The notes below the pieces were generated by a model. That model saw only the letters and a program-made list of their open reading frames with translations, was not told the origin of the DNA and made no database searches. A stretch of DNA of 64,000 nucleotides, taken from the NCBI GenBank assembly GCA_000697355.1, contig JNEN01001209.1, positions 1 to 64,000 on the forward strand. Direction: 5' to 3'. The DNA comes from Syncephalastrum monosporum B8922. Its lineage: Eukaryota > Mucoromycota > Mucoromycetes > Mucorales > Syncephalastraceae. The position numbers and the translations under genes are program-made. This document shows, one piece after another, positions 1 through 11,038 of this stretch (position 1 is the stretch's first letter; every line of letters begins with the position of its first letter).

Positions 1-7
1 GGGGCTA

Positions 8-433
8 TGTGGTAAACCATCACCCGTCGGGTAGCTGTGTCTTCGTTGAGAAAGTCTAGACTTGCCTCTATACCCAATCGTTGTATCGGTTGCTATCATG
101 CACTTATTCAACTCCTCCATCGCCGGTTCAATTACTGCATATGAAACCGTAAAGAAGTATCCCGTACCGCTACTCTTATCTAATGGCACAGTTCCATATG
201 CAAGCTGCATCTGCCATTGTATATTCAATCACAGGCACATCGTCCCTGATGAAATTATTTTATTATCTTATCACTGGTTCTCTTTACTCAGCTGGATGAA
301 ACATATTGAAGTCTATAAAAGACTTCCTAATTATTAGATGTAGACAGATCATATCGTACTCAACTTTAATATAAGTTCAGTTTCACTTACTCTCTTGTCC
401 TTTTTTACTTGTCACATTTCTCTCTACATCTCA
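8..433 (+). mobile_element. LTR of a Ty3/gypsy-type retroelement (copy 1)
   Basis: This is a long terminal repeat starting TGTGGTAAACC and ending in ...TCTCA, with a TATA motif (TATAAAA) at 314-320. It aligns along nearly its whole length with 885-1329, with scattered substitutions and small gaps. The bases before it (GGGGCTA at 1-7) resemble the end of the polypurine tract (GGGGGTAA) that precedes the LTR at 3262, so this is probably the 3' LTR of an element lying left of the window. The apparent ORF inside it is non-coding LTR sequence. Confidence 0.75.
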
Positions 434-884
434 GACAGGTTGCTGTAGTCAGCATAGAGAATCATCCTATTTGGGTTGCGACAGCTGCTGTGGTTGAAAT
501 CGACCCTTATTTAGTTAGAGGGCAGGGGGGGGTGGCCGCAAGGGAGGGGGGGGGGTGGCCGTATCATTTACCAAATAATAAACGACATCAGATTATCTTG
601 TTATCTTCTTGTACACCTGTATACTTTTATCCTCATACCTTGTCCTTTGTCTCTTGGTCCCTGTTCCCTTCCTCGGCGTCTTCCTGGTCTTGTCCTCGAT
701 ATTAGGTTCGCAGCACCTAGCACTACGCTTATGCGTACTTGAGTTCTGACCAGCTTGTGTAAGATCATTCTTGTTTTAGACTCTTAGTCTTTCTGTCTCT
801 AGTTCTCAGCACTAGTTCTGCTCTCCAGTTCCGTCTGGTTTCCCTTGATCCTACTTTGCTCGGTTAGTACTCATCCAGTCCTTG
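434..884. other. Spacer between two LTR copies, no gene seen
   Basis: This stretch has a G-run-rich patch near 525-560 and a pyrimidine-rich segment near 640-700. The latter loosely resembles the pyrimidine-rich sequence after the second LTR, so part of it may be degenerate element leader. I see no convincing coding region. Confidence 0.5.
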
Positions 885-1329
885 TGTGGTAAACCATCAC
901 CCGTCGGGTCATCTCGTTACCGTTGAGAAAGTCTAGATTGGCTTCTATACCCAATCGTAGCATCGGTTGCTATCATGCACTTATTCAACTCCTCCATCGC
1001 CGGTTCAATTAACTGCATATGAAACCGTAAAGAAGTATTCCGTACCGCTTCTCTCATCTAATGGCACAGTTCCATATGCAAGCTGCATCTGCCATTGTAT
1101 ATTCAATCACAGGTACACCGTACCTGATGAAAATATTTTATTATCTTATTACTGGTTCTTTCTACTCAGCTGAATGAAACATATTGAAATCTATATAAGA
1201 CGATAGTTGGATAGACATAGTTAACAGATCATTACCTGATACTCAACTTACCTCAATATAAGTTCAGTCTCACTCACTCTCTTGTTACCTTTTATTTTCT
1301 CTACTGCCCATTTTTCTCTCTATATCTCA
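885..1329 (+). mobile_element. LTR of the same retroelement family (copy 2)
   Basis: This is a second copy of the repeat at 8-433, same orientation, starting TGTGGTAAACC and ending ...TATATCTCA, with a TATA motif (TATATAAG) at 1192-1199. It differs from copy 1 by many point changes and by an insertion around 1202-1225, so the two did not insert together recently. It may be the 5' LTR of the truncated element that follows or a solo LTR; no target-site duplication was found by eye. Confidence 0.75.
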
Positions 1330-1573
1330 CCTTGTCTTCCGTCGTTGGTGTGTTGACCGTGTGTGTATTGTACAGCATCCTTGCCTTCCTGTCTCGACCT
1401 TCTAGTCTTGTCCTGTTCCTTGGTTCCTTGTCTCGTCCTATGTTCTCTGTTCCCGGCTTGGATCCTCTCACTACACATCACATCGCGTACAGCATTCCCA
1501 TTCTTACACAGACCATCGTGCACTCACATACTTGCACACACAAAGTGTCGCCAACGCTATGATGATCACTTAG

Positions 1574-3213
1574 CTCGACACGATCCTCGAATATGACTTC
1601 GATATCGTACATTTACCTGGTCTAGACAATATTTTACCTGATCAGCTCTCACGCCTTTTCCCTACGGAAAAAGAGCTGGAAGGGGGTGATGACTCTGTCA
1701 AACCTAAACTTATGCATGTCACAAACAAAAGTGCTGTTACACACACGCACGAACCTGACACAAACAGTATGATTACACCTCCAGAAGAAGAACGAAAAGA
1801 TCTTCCACTTAAAACACATGCATTTGGACACTTTGGTGCTGAAGCAGTTACCAAGGCCCTACATAGCGACGGTATACATTGGCCAGCAATGCAAGCAGAC
1901 GCAGTAGAAACTAGAAATTATTAAGCAATGCCACGAGTGCCAGAAATTTAACATTGTCAAAAAGGGTTACCATCCGATACGCCCCATCAGTGCAAGCATA
2001 CCTACCATGCGATCACTGGGCTATAGATCTAGCAGGACCCTTCAAAACGACATTTACGGGTAATAATTATTTATTAGTCTTAATCGATGTATGCACACGA
2101 TTTTGTATTCTCAGACCAATCTCGGACAAGCAATCAGATACGATTGTCAAAACGCTAGTACAACATTTTGTGATTTTGGATTCCCAAGATATCTACAGAG
2201 CGACAACGGAACAGAGTTTGTCAACTCACTTGCAAAGAAGTTAGCTGAAGCAACGGGCTTCGAGCATAGACTAGTCACACCATATCACCCGCGTGCGAAT
2301 GGAGTAGCGGAGCGATGGGTGCAATCTGCAGTCAGAACGCTGAAGAAGTGTATCAGAGGTGCCGTTAAGGAATAAGGATTGGGACATTTTTGTACCAGCA
2401 GTGCAAGTGTCGTTAAATGCCAAGGTGTCGAAGAGACACGAAACAGCGCCATATACGCTCATGTTTGCACGAAAACTTAACGGATTTGAGGACTATAGCA
2501 ATCATACGGGTATGAAGCCATTAAGCCAAAAAGATTTGGAACAAAGAATTGAGAATATGGAACAAGTAGTATTCCCTGCGATTAGCGAAAGGACTCAAGC
2601 TCTTTTGAATGCACAGAAGCAGAACTTTGACAAGATGCACCACATCATAGATATACCTGTGGACAGTCAAGTAATGATTAAACTACAGCAACACGGTAAC
2701 TTAGATCCTATCTATGAAGGACCTTATACTGTAACACGCAAGACAAGAGGTGGATCTTACTCTCTTCAAGATGAAAAGGGTGACACGCTACCTAGAGACT
2801 ACCCACCTTCTGCATTAAAATTAATTTCTCAAGATGAGATTATACCCAAGAATGAACTGTACGAAGTGGATAGCATTCTAGCTCATAGGGAAAAAGGCCC
2901 TGGTAGATATGAATATAAAATCAGATGGAAAGGTTATACACCTAAAGATGACACATGGGAACCAGCTTCCAGTTTTACTCAACAGAGCACAATTAATAAC
3001 TACTGGAAACGTTCAGGCAACGAAGATCCCAATAACAAAGAACAAACGTGTAAAACAGCCATTAAGACAGCTACTAGCATTAATAATAACAAAGGCAAAG
3101 ATAACCTTAAAAGCAATAAGCAACAGGCTAACCCAACAAAAAGAAAAATTGTTGCACAAGATCTACCTATGAGAAAGTCTCAACGTATATCACAACGTAG
3201 CAAAAATAATTAA
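1574..3213 (+). pseudogene. Degenerate Ty3/gypsy chromovirus pol remnant (RNase H tail, integrase, chromodomain)
   Basis: The region starts inside the C-terminal end of RNase H (EYDFDIVHLPGLDN near 1600) and continues into an HHCC integrase zinc finger (H...H near 1815-1835; CHEC near 1933), the catalytic core (AIDLAGPF near 2025, SDNGTEFV near 2200, and ANGVAERW near 2295 with the third acid) and a C-terminal chromodomain (IRWKGYTPKDDTWEP near 2920-2960). Reading frame changes at least at about 1920, between 1990 and 2010, near 2160 and near 2370, so no intact protein is made. Only the last part (2359-3213) is open for 284 codons. Gag, protease, reverse transcriptase and most of RNase H are missing. 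The chromodomain places it with the chromoviruses. It is probably dead. Confidence 0.85.
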
Positions 3214-3250
3214 TTACTACAGGTGCAGCTAAAAGATAGTTCGCAGCCTG

Positions 3251-3814
3251 GAAGGGGGTAATGTGGTAAATGTCACCACTTAGTCTTAGAATGGTTACTC
3301 TCAATCTATACTGCCTAATAATAATAAAACCGAGACATATTGTCCAGAACAAAGTGACAAAGTATTGCCGAGACAAGAATGTCTGAGATATCCGCTATTA
3401 GCCTAGTGCCCACACTAAGTGATGTCGGGACCTGTTATAATATTAGCACCTGAGCTGAGTACTTGAATTAGTAGGTCTCACTGGACTTGGCAATGATGAT
3501 ATGATCTGACACGTCAATAACATTGGTGCTCATTATGAGACATGGTAAAAGGACCATGGCCTGGCTCAATCCAGAAATACCCGCATTACGCACTTAATAA
3601 CCGATTGGTTCGTACAAGACCGAACATCGGACAACGGCATCTGAATATAATATCCAAGAAGTGTATATAAAGGGTAGAAGATAGAACCCAAGTAGCATCA
3701 GTTCAGAACACAAGTTCAACTACCTTATAAACAACCTACACACATTCTCACAGACTTCTTCTGTTACCTTTATTTTCCTCTCTCCATTTTCTATCTTCCT
3801 ACCTATATCTCACA
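3251..3814 (+). mobile_element. Polypurine tract and 3' LTR of the chromovirus remnant
   Basis: A polypurine tract (GAAGGGGG at about 3251-3258) is followed at 3262 by TGTGGTAAATG and an LTR of roughly 550 bp ending near 3812-3814 in ...TATATCTCACA. A TATA motif (TATATAAA) lies at 3664-3671. Start, end and the pyrimidine-rich last 70 bp resemble the LTRs at 8 and 885, but the middle differs, so it is a related, diverged family. It lies 5' of the LisH-WD40 gene in the same orientation, so its promoter or terminator could influence that gene. Confidence 0.7.
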
Positions 3815-4063
3815 CGTAGCATGAAAGGTGCCAAGGAGTATCCACATCGCAGAGATTTAATTAATATATACGAAAAATAAAGCGTGGCTTGGAGGGAACA
3901 ACCGACATCCTCAGACTTCGTTTCGGCAACTTTATGATAAACATGGACCCGCAGTCTGCTCGTCGCTCCTTCCTTTACAGGCAGATGGCGCGTGCGGACA
4001 ATTAAATGCAGGCTGTGGACAGTACATACTGCAAAGATCCCGTTTCGTTTCGCCACTTTACTG

Positions 4064-5469
4064 ATGTCAGATCAAGCACACGCGGCTGTACTCCAGTTTC
4101 TGCTGCAACGGGGGTACCGTGAGACGCAAGAGGCCTTTGTGCGAGAAGCAGGCGACCGAATCAACTTTGATCGCGTCGAGGAGGCGCCATCGGTGGAGCG
4201 ACTCATCCAGGATCCTCTCAACGCATTGTCGACTGCCATGGCTGACGTTGCCATTGAAAGGTACATAACATAATTTAGTGTAGAAGAGCTCTACGACGGA
4301 TATATAATTTGAATATTCTTTGACCTTACTTTACCTTACCTTACCTTACCTTACCTTACTACATTTCATTCATCCTGAACAGAGCACACGAGCTAAAGGG
4401 CGGCGACGGCGACTATTTCTCGACGCTGGTAGACACCCACACGGCGACCTATCCAAGCAGTATTCTAGCGGTAGCAGTGCAGGCTGACACGGGTGCAATT
4501 GCAACCGCGGCCGTGGACCGCACAGTGAAGCTGACCGGCCAGGATGGCACTGAGCAGGTGTTCCGTCATCATGCCGCGCCTGTCTTATCGCTCGATTTCC
4601 ATCCCCTGCTGCCCAACCTCTTGTTGACCAGTTCCATGGATGGTACCTGCGCCATCGTCGACACAACCCAGACCGATCCGGATCAAACCGACTCCCTTCA
4701 CTCGGACGCCTGTGTCATACAACGCTTGACCGACCACACAAAATACGTCGTACGCGCCATATTTTCTTCCGATGGCACTTACCTCGCAACCGCGTCTTAC
4801 GACGCCACTCTCTGTATTTATCAAGTCCAGGCCCAAGATCAAGCGCAGGATAGGGGCGAGGACCAAGTGCAGGGTCGGGCCCAGGATCAAGGTCGTCCGC
4901 AGGTGCATTATCGCAGAATTCTGCACCTCGGCCCGTTTCTGGGTAACGTCGAGACCATCTGCTTCGCCGGGCACGACACCTTGGTTGCGGGCGTGAACAA
5001 TGACAACTACCTTCACTATATTCACCTTCCGGACGGCCGCGACGAGCGTGTCAATATGAATGCCAATAATGACGACTGGGTTTCCTTCTCACCGCAGTGG
5101 ATTTCCTGCTCGCCGGACGGCCGCTACCTCTTGTGTACCACCAACCACTCCTCCGGCCGCATCATTCTGTTCTCCATCCACCAGTCTACTCAGATTCAAA
5201 ACTATTATCATGCGCCCAGCGATAGCCCATTCACGATGCGTCGCCATGTTTGGCATCCAAGTGGCCTCTACTTCTACGCGTCAGGCACCGAGGACAATAG
5301 GATCGCCGTCATTGAAACGAAAACGGGCCAGGTGGCTGCAGAGCTCAGCGGCCATACTGCCATGGTGCGTACTATGACCATCGATTCGGCCGTCGGTCTT
5401 GTCTCTGGGGCATATGATCAGCGTATCAATGTTTGGTCAAAGGACGTGTCACGCCCTATAGATCGGTGA
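4064..5469 (+). CDS. LisH domain and WD40 repeat protein
   Basis: A two-exon gene (4064-4260, 4383-5469) encodes 427 residues. Residues about 5-30 form a LisH dimerisation motif (AAVLQFLLQRGYRETQEAFV). From about residue 90 onward there are WD40-type repeats, with HxxPVLSLDFHP, FSSDGTYLATASYDATLCIY and a final GHTAMVRTMTIDSAVGLVSG...INVW. LisH-WD40 proteins usually dimerise and act as scaffolds, for example in chromatin or ubiquitin-ligase complexes. I do not recognise the specific orthologue. A Gln/Asp-rich low-complexity insertion lies between repeats (about 4830-4900). The Met at 4064 was chosen because LisH begins directly after it; an in-frame Met at 3992 would add only residues of untypical composition. 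The gene ends 83 bp from the convergent WDR70 gene. Confidence 0.85.
4330..4359 (+). repeat. (TTACC)n microsatellite inside an intron
   Basis: About six tandem copies of TTACC lie in the 122-nt intron (4261-4382) of the LisH-WD40 gene, upstream of the acceptor at 4381-4382. Confidence 0.9.
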
Positions 5470-5551
5470 CCAAGCCGCATATAATATACCCACAAAACTG
5501 ACTATTCTTATGAATTTTCATTTTGTTTCTGCCTTTGTCTGTCTGTCATGT

Positions 5552-7850
5552 CTAGTGTCGCTGTTTCTTCTTTGCGTGCTGTTTTTGCTCATCCTCCTCC
5601 GTTTCCTCGTCTTGGAACACGCTATTAGGCTGGGTGTCCTTGTATACTATCCCACATAGTTGAGTCAGTCACAATATTGCATAAGATATCATGCCACAAC
5701 TTACAGTTGCTCACCCACATGGGCTCTTTCTCTGCCAGATCGGCATATTTTAGCAAAGCTTCACGCGGATCTTCGTCTACAGGTAGGATGTTTTAGTCAT
5801 ACACATTCTGATGTTTACAGTACAGTCCTCACCGCGTGTCGTATCTTTGCTGAAGCCTTTGATCACCATCTGTTGTTCGTTGACGCCCACACGACCGCCT
5901 TTACCAGGTCCTTTAACGGGCATTTCTAGGTAGTAAATAGTCATAGAATCAGTACAAATGTACATGCGCAGGAGCTGGGGCTTACCGGGTCGATGCGAAG
6001 CTTTGGGATCTTTACGCATCTTTTCTTTCTTGCGCTTTGAGTGCCGTGTCTCTGTATCTTTAAACATGGGAAGAGCATGCGGTGTAATAACAGGTCGATT
6101 GATCTCGTAGTCATCCACAGCCGCCTTCTTTGCTTCTTTGACAACGCACAGTTTTGCGCCTCGATCTGAATAGTCTGGACTGTAAAATACGCGCACACAG
6201 CCATCTTGACTGCCGGTGATGATCTGTTCAAAAAATTTATGAGAAGTCATGAGAGTAACCAAGCAACGGCCGCATACCTGATTAATACGCGGATGCCACA
6301 GCACGCGTACAACACTGGATTGCGAGACATCTAATATATATACAAGTTAGTTAGTGGGAATACGGTCACTCCCATATTTCTTACCAATGCTCCGCTGGAT
6401 TTCCAGAGTTTCTCGATCTAGCATGACCAGCTGACCATTGCCTTGTCCTTTCGGTACAGAAGTACCTGTTAAGATAAGCTTTTCGTCTGGACTGAAAACA
6501 ACGTTCGTTTCCGGATTGACGCTTTCGAGGCCTCGGGCTGTCTTGATTGGTTGCTTAAAGTTTCGCACATCCCAGACTACGCACAGGTCATTAGCCTTCG
6601 TGGCCTCGTCCCCCTATTCCTTTTTCTTCTTCTTTTTCTTTCTACCTTTGACAGTGTCATCGCCACCACGGCTCACGAGGGTATGACCGTTTCGGGAAAA
6701 CAAAAGGGACGATGTTTCGGTATGTTTTTCATGCGCATTGACGGACAACTGAGGACGGAAATAAGGACCGTCGGCGGGCCAAATATTGATTGTGCCGTCC
6801 TGGAATGCGCCGGCGAGTTTAGTTGCATCTGGACTATAAGCGATAGCTGTCGCGGGGGAGCGGCCGCCTCGCTCACGTGACTTGTAGGCAATTACGACCT
6901 TTTGCTTCCGTTTTCGTTCGATATCCCAGATGCGCAGTGTGCCATCCTGAGAGGCGGTGGCAAAGGTTGTCTTATCCGTAGGGTGCCATGTACCACTCGT
7001 CAAGGCGGCGACATGGCCCGCGGTATGTCTCAGGTCCCGGATATAAGGGTCGCCTTTGATGTATTCGCAGGTTTCGAAGCCATCGCGGTTAAACAGCTTG
7101 GCTTGCGAGGTTCCGGAGATCAACAAGAAAGAATCGCCGGACAAAGAGTAATGCACGTCGTGTATTTGGTTGCCACCGCAGGGTTCGATGCTTCGGAAGG
7201 GCCGGAAGGATTGATTCATGCCGGAAAAATCCCAGAACTTGAGATCATAGTCGTACCCACCCGAGATGAGTCGGCCACCGGCAGGATCGAGCGTCAAAGC
7301 CGATACGGTGCGCGTATGATCTTTCAGATCGATTTGGTGCGTGATAGGCAACTTGTTCAAATTAAACTCGTCGTCGCTGTCCATATCATCATCCTCGTCG
7401 TCGTCGTCGTCGTCGTCATCATCATCGTTATCGCGACCGACAACAGCTTCATTCTTTCTGTCCACTAGCTTATTTTGCTTTGGCTGCGATTCTTCCGTTG
7501 GCACTGTCGACTCGACAGGAGCGTCCTATAATGAGTGTTAGACCACAAGCCAGTCAAAGCCCTGATCCTTCGTATGAACTTACGGCTCGCTTTGTTTTCT
7601 CAAACTGTTTGGAGACATTTTTGGACTTTTCCGTCTTTCCAAACGACATCGGCAGGAAGTCACGCAAGGCAGCCATGCCATCGTCCTCTACAGGACCCGA
7701 TTTGGCCTTGGCGGGTGACTGTTGCTTCTTCGAAGACTTGCCAAACGACTGAGGCAGGAAATCGGATAGATTGCTACCCTGTTGAACGGAAGAATGGAGG
7801 GATCAGCGACAATGAGTAAAGCGATTGGCAACACTTACGAAATCTGCCAT
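5552..7850 (-). CDS. WDR70: WDR70 (gastrulation-defective family) WD40 protein
   Basis: A nine-exon gene, from 5': 7839-7850, 7584-7778, 6646-7525, 6385-6576, 6278-6330, 5986-6223, 5833-5925, 5705-5776, 5552-5646. It encodes 609 residues (human WDR70 has 654) and all junctions close in frame. Residues around 100-118 are an Asp/Glu tract, followed by PITHQIDLKDHTRTVSALTLDP, GGYDYDLKFWDFSGM, SRGGDDTVKVWDVR and the C-terminal family block ITPHALPMF...SHRPEMPVKGPGKGGRVG, all close to the animal protein. The family is nuclear; in fission yeast and animals WDR70 works with RNF20/Bre1 in histone H2B ubiquitination and DNA damage repair (family knowledge). The first exon codes only four residues (MADF). 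Introns are 54-69 nt. It is divergent from the small gene at 8121. Confidence 0.93.
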
Positions 7851-8120
7851 TGAGGTGAAAAGAAGAGAGACGTCGTGTCAAGTGAGAGACAGAAAGGGAA
7901 AAAAAATTCCATATGCGCACGTGCTGCAGTGAGAGTATCTTTTTCCGTTCTTTTTTCTCGTTTCTCTTTCGTGGAAGCACAAATGAGAGATTCTCACTCG
8001 GTATGATGCTGTGGCCGTTGCAAACAGACGAAGGTTTGCTTTAACAATGCCACGTAGAATGAGCTTACGCGTAGTAGCCAACAAGAGGTCTTGTTGCAAC
8101 ACGAGTCAGTTGCGCTTGCT

Positions 8121-8324
8121 ATGCCTGAGGACGGTATTCAAGAAGACCTGGAATCCGACTCAGAATTGGAAGACTACTTTTCGGCGTCATCTCCTTCGGT
8201 GGTGCACAGACTGACGAAGAGCATCAAGGATAAGCTGGCGTATCTCGTTTGCATTTTTCTATGGCTGTTGGCAACGGCAATTCATTTTGTGTGTGGATTT
8301 ATTGCCGAGAAGCTTTATTATTGA
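8121..8324 (+). CDS. Small protein with C-terminal membrane anchor
   Basis: A single exon of 67 residues. The N-terminal half is acidic (EDLESDSELEDYF), followed by a short basic helix (RLTKSIKDK) and one hydrophobic segment near the end (LVCIFLWLLATAIHFVCGFI), so it looks like a tail-anchored membrane protein. The family is not recognised. The ATG at 8121 is the first in-frame Met after a stop at 8055. The gene shares a 270-bp divergent intergenic region with WDR70, and its stop lies 19 bp from the stop of the convergent reductase gene. The composition argues for a real gene. Confidence 0.6.
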   Translation: MPEDGIQEDLESDSELEDYFSASSPSVVHRLTKSIKDKLAYLVCIFLWLLATAIHFVCGFIAEKLYY

Positions 8325-8343
8325 TCACGCCAACAACTCCACT

Positions 8344-9527
8344 TCAAACTTGTGCGACTCGGACGATGGCCTTGCCAAAGACATGACCACGCAAGACATC
8401 GACCAAAACAGTCGGTAACTGATCAATACCGTCAATCACCGTCTCTTGGTACTGGACCTTGCCTTGCTGAAGCCAGTCCGTCACGTCCCGTTCAAATGCC
8501 TCTTTCATATCCATCGAGTCCGACACGATGAAACCTTGGATCGTCACCCGCTTCGAGATCAGCGCTCGATAGTTGTGTATACCCTCATGGTTTCCCTCAG
8601 ATAATACACCGCATGCTACTACCCTATGCAGACAATGTTAATATCAGCATATATACGAAATGCTATCAATATCTAATCCTGGAGTCACATGAGCCATTTG
8701 CGGTTTATACATGACGTACCGGCAAAATGAGTTCGCGTGGTTGAGAGCGTGATCCAGCATATGACCTCCCACATTGTCGTAATAAATGTCGATACCATCC
8801 GGGCAGAGCTCAGACAGACGCGCATCGACATCCTCCGTCTTGTAGTTGATTACGCCATCCACAGTCTGCCTGAGGTAGGTCAATTTTTCGTCCGAGCTGG
8901 CCGTGCCCACCACACGCAGGCCAAGTAGTCGACCCATCTGGCACACAAGTTGCCCGACCGATCCAGACGCAGCAGACACAAACAGCGTCTCGCCTTTCCT
9001 GGGCTTGCCATACTTGAGCAGTCTATGAATAGTGGGCATAATAATTTTTAATTCAGTACCCTCTCCGTCCTCATGATATGCGTACTCTCGTACCCGACAT
9101 AGGCCGTGAACCCAGAAACATCAAGTGCATCCAGGTAGTGCGTCAGAGACACGCCTTGTGTTGGATGGCACACTGTCAATCCTTTCGCTTGCTCCGCTGT
9201 CAACTTGCTGTACTCCTCAAACAGCCCCGAACCGGAATGTACAACGTCGCCCTTTGTGAGCGTGCTGTTCTTGGATACCTCAACGATGCCAACTGTACTT
9301 CCTTGCAAGGGCTCATTCACCTTGAAGGCAGATGAGTAGGATGCGGTCGAAGGGTCGCGCATACGGCTGCGCAGCCAGGAATCCACACCGATCAGCACGG
9401 TCTTGACAAGCACTTCACCGTCGTTCAGGTTGTCGCTGACCTCGGTCTCCCTTACCGCCACGTGCTCGCCTGCCACAGGAATGTACTCTGAGGGCACCTT
9501 TTTATAAATTACTTGCTTGTTTTTCAT
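8344..9527 (-). CDS. NADP-dependent MDR-family reductase (alkenal/one oxidoreductase type)
   Basis: Three exons (9094-9527, 8720-9022, 8344-8623) encode 338 residues, the usual length for zinc-independent medium-chain reductases of the leukotriene B4 12-hydroxydehydrogenase / prostaglandin reductase group. These reduce the double bond of alpha,beta-unsaturated aldehydes and ketones with NADPH. Visible are the substrate-domain start (YKKVPSEYIPVAGEHVAV), the conserved FTAYVGLLKYG junction made by splicing exon 1 to 2, the cofactor loop AASGSVGQ (about residues 162-169), and a family-typical C-terminus (GKVQYQETVIDGIDQLP...GKAIVRV). Intron 1 uses the donor GTACGA; the nearby GTACGC would break the frame. 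Probably cytosolic. Confidence 0.88.
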
Positions 9528-10550
9528 GGTCACTTTTTTTTTTTTCAAGAAGGAAAGCTAAACGGGAAGAAGGGCAACTGCGATTATGCCATTCTTCCGT
9601 CCGCGTTTCATTGAATGATGAAGTCCGCACCTGTCGGCTTTTGCCAACCATGATTGGGCAAAGCTACAGCCCATCCCTCGTTTGGACAAGTATCTAAGCG
9701 TAAAGCTTGTGACCGTCGCGGCTGCTTCATCGTAAGTCGAGCCACCACGGTATCAATATGTGATAGATATTACCTTAGACTCTTCTGACGACCAGATACT
9801 GTATATAGTACAGATTTAGATAAGCAGTTCGTTTTCCGTGGTTTGTAGTGAGCACTCGTTACCGTCATAGGCTTTATTGCACAATGATATGCGTGAGCTA
9901 CATTTTGAAGCCCTCCACTGTTTCGTTTGCAGAGCACATACAGCGCTCGCTGCGGCTCCTTTCAACAGTAGATATCCGCTGTATTTTTGCGTCAGCTAAC
10001 GGTGCCTCATGACATTGTATTGAACTCTTGGTATTGGTTTGGCCTGGTCAGCTATGAATTAAATGGGCGTATCAGATATGCAGACACTTCTGAGGGACAG
10101 CGGAGCTTAATAAAAGACAGCGCATGACGCCAGAGGACCAAATATTCCTTTTTGCTTTACACACCTTTCATAAAATCCATTTGACAAACAAAAACGGGTG
10201 CCCTAATCGGTCTTCAGCCATTGTTATCAGCCTGGCAGAGCTTCAGAAGGATCTTCGGCTTCCTTCGCCGGGACCGCTCTTAATCCTGCTACTTTTGGAC
10301 ATTCAAGTGCACATTTTCTTCCGCTAGAATATAGGCGAGTCCACTGCCAAGTTGAGAGTCTCCTTGTGCCAATGTTTAAGTATTACCATCCAACTTCGAT
10401 CCTGCTATGGCAGTGAGAACATGAGACGAGTCTACCCGAGTGAATAAATCTGTCTGTACTCCATTTCATGACCGTCTCTCTTTGGGTACCATGTGGTAAC
10501 GCTATAGTTATGTTTACCTTATTCATATGTACTTACTTTCCTGCATCTCA
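9528..10550. other. Intergenic, no convincing gene
   Basis: AT-rich sequence upstream of the reductase. The only ATG-started frame of note (10124-10327, 67 codons) has a composition I would not call coding. No RNA gene or repeat is seen. Confidence 0.5.
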
Positions 10551-10551
10551 G

Positions 10552-10832
10552 GCTGCTTCAAACAATTGCTGGGGTCTATAACCGCCGTCCAATGCATCGG
10601 TTTCGCTATTGAAGCGACTGATGCGGACCCGGGCTGAAGTCGTAAGCGAAAACGGAGCAAACGTCGTGCTAAAAGGTGCAAAGCGCTTCTAGAAGAAGGT
10701 ATTGAACTGCCACTGTTCCAGAGCATTTGTGATCAAACAGGGAGTACCGCGTCCGGCGCTCAGCCATTTTTTGTACCCGTTACATGGTATGACATGCAGC
10801 AGAGAAAGCGCAACGCAAATTTGATCCCTTAG
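10552..10832 (+). pseudogene. Possible pseudo-exon interrupted by one in-frame stop
   Basis: After a good splice acceptor (pyrimidine-rich, ...CTCAG ending at 10551) one frame reads a coding-like stretch (FKQLLGSITAVQCIGFAIEA), meets a TGA at 10635-10637, then continues in the same frame with a basic segment (RKRKRSKRRAKRCKALLEE) and EGIELPLFQSICDQTG...VPVTWYDM to a TAG at 10830-10832. No family is recognised and no start was found. It could be a decayed gene, a mis-framed exon or chance. Confidence 0.3.
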
Positions 10833-10932
10833 GATACAGACACACGTTCGATCTCGAGTTTCCCGGCGGATTCCCATTCACAAAGACTATTAAAGCCATC
10901 TAATTTTGAAAAGATATGTCTTTCAGACTGGC

Positions 10933-10955
10933 ATACCGTACGTACGGTATATAAA
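10933..10955 (+). promoter_or_regulatory. 18-bp perfect palindrome fused to a TATA box
   Basis: Positions 10933-10950 read ATACCGTACGTACGGTAT, a perfect inverted repeat, and the TATA motif TATATAAA (10948-10955) begins inside its last bases. It lies about 85 bp upstream of the small ORF at 11039, a spacing like other TATA-to-ATG distances in this window (for example 28602 to 28686 and 36214 to 36296). It suggests a binding site for a dimeric regulator; the factor is unknown. Confidence 0.55.
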
Positions 10956-11038
10956 TATCGCCTGCTATCCATTTTTTGGAGCGATAGACACATATTGACA
11001 CCTAGTACATCAAGACCATAAAGTATGCGGCGTTCGAC

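Noticed and set aside
62..337. ORF in the first LTR, with a similar one at 967-1173
   Set aside because: Both lie within LTR copies, start at TTG, and their similarity reflects the repeat rather than a conserved protein.
9048..9093. Alternative donor (GTACGC) for intron 1 of the reductase gene
   Set aside because: It would break the frame with exon 2, whereas the upstream GTACGA donor restores the conserved TAYVGLLKYG junction.
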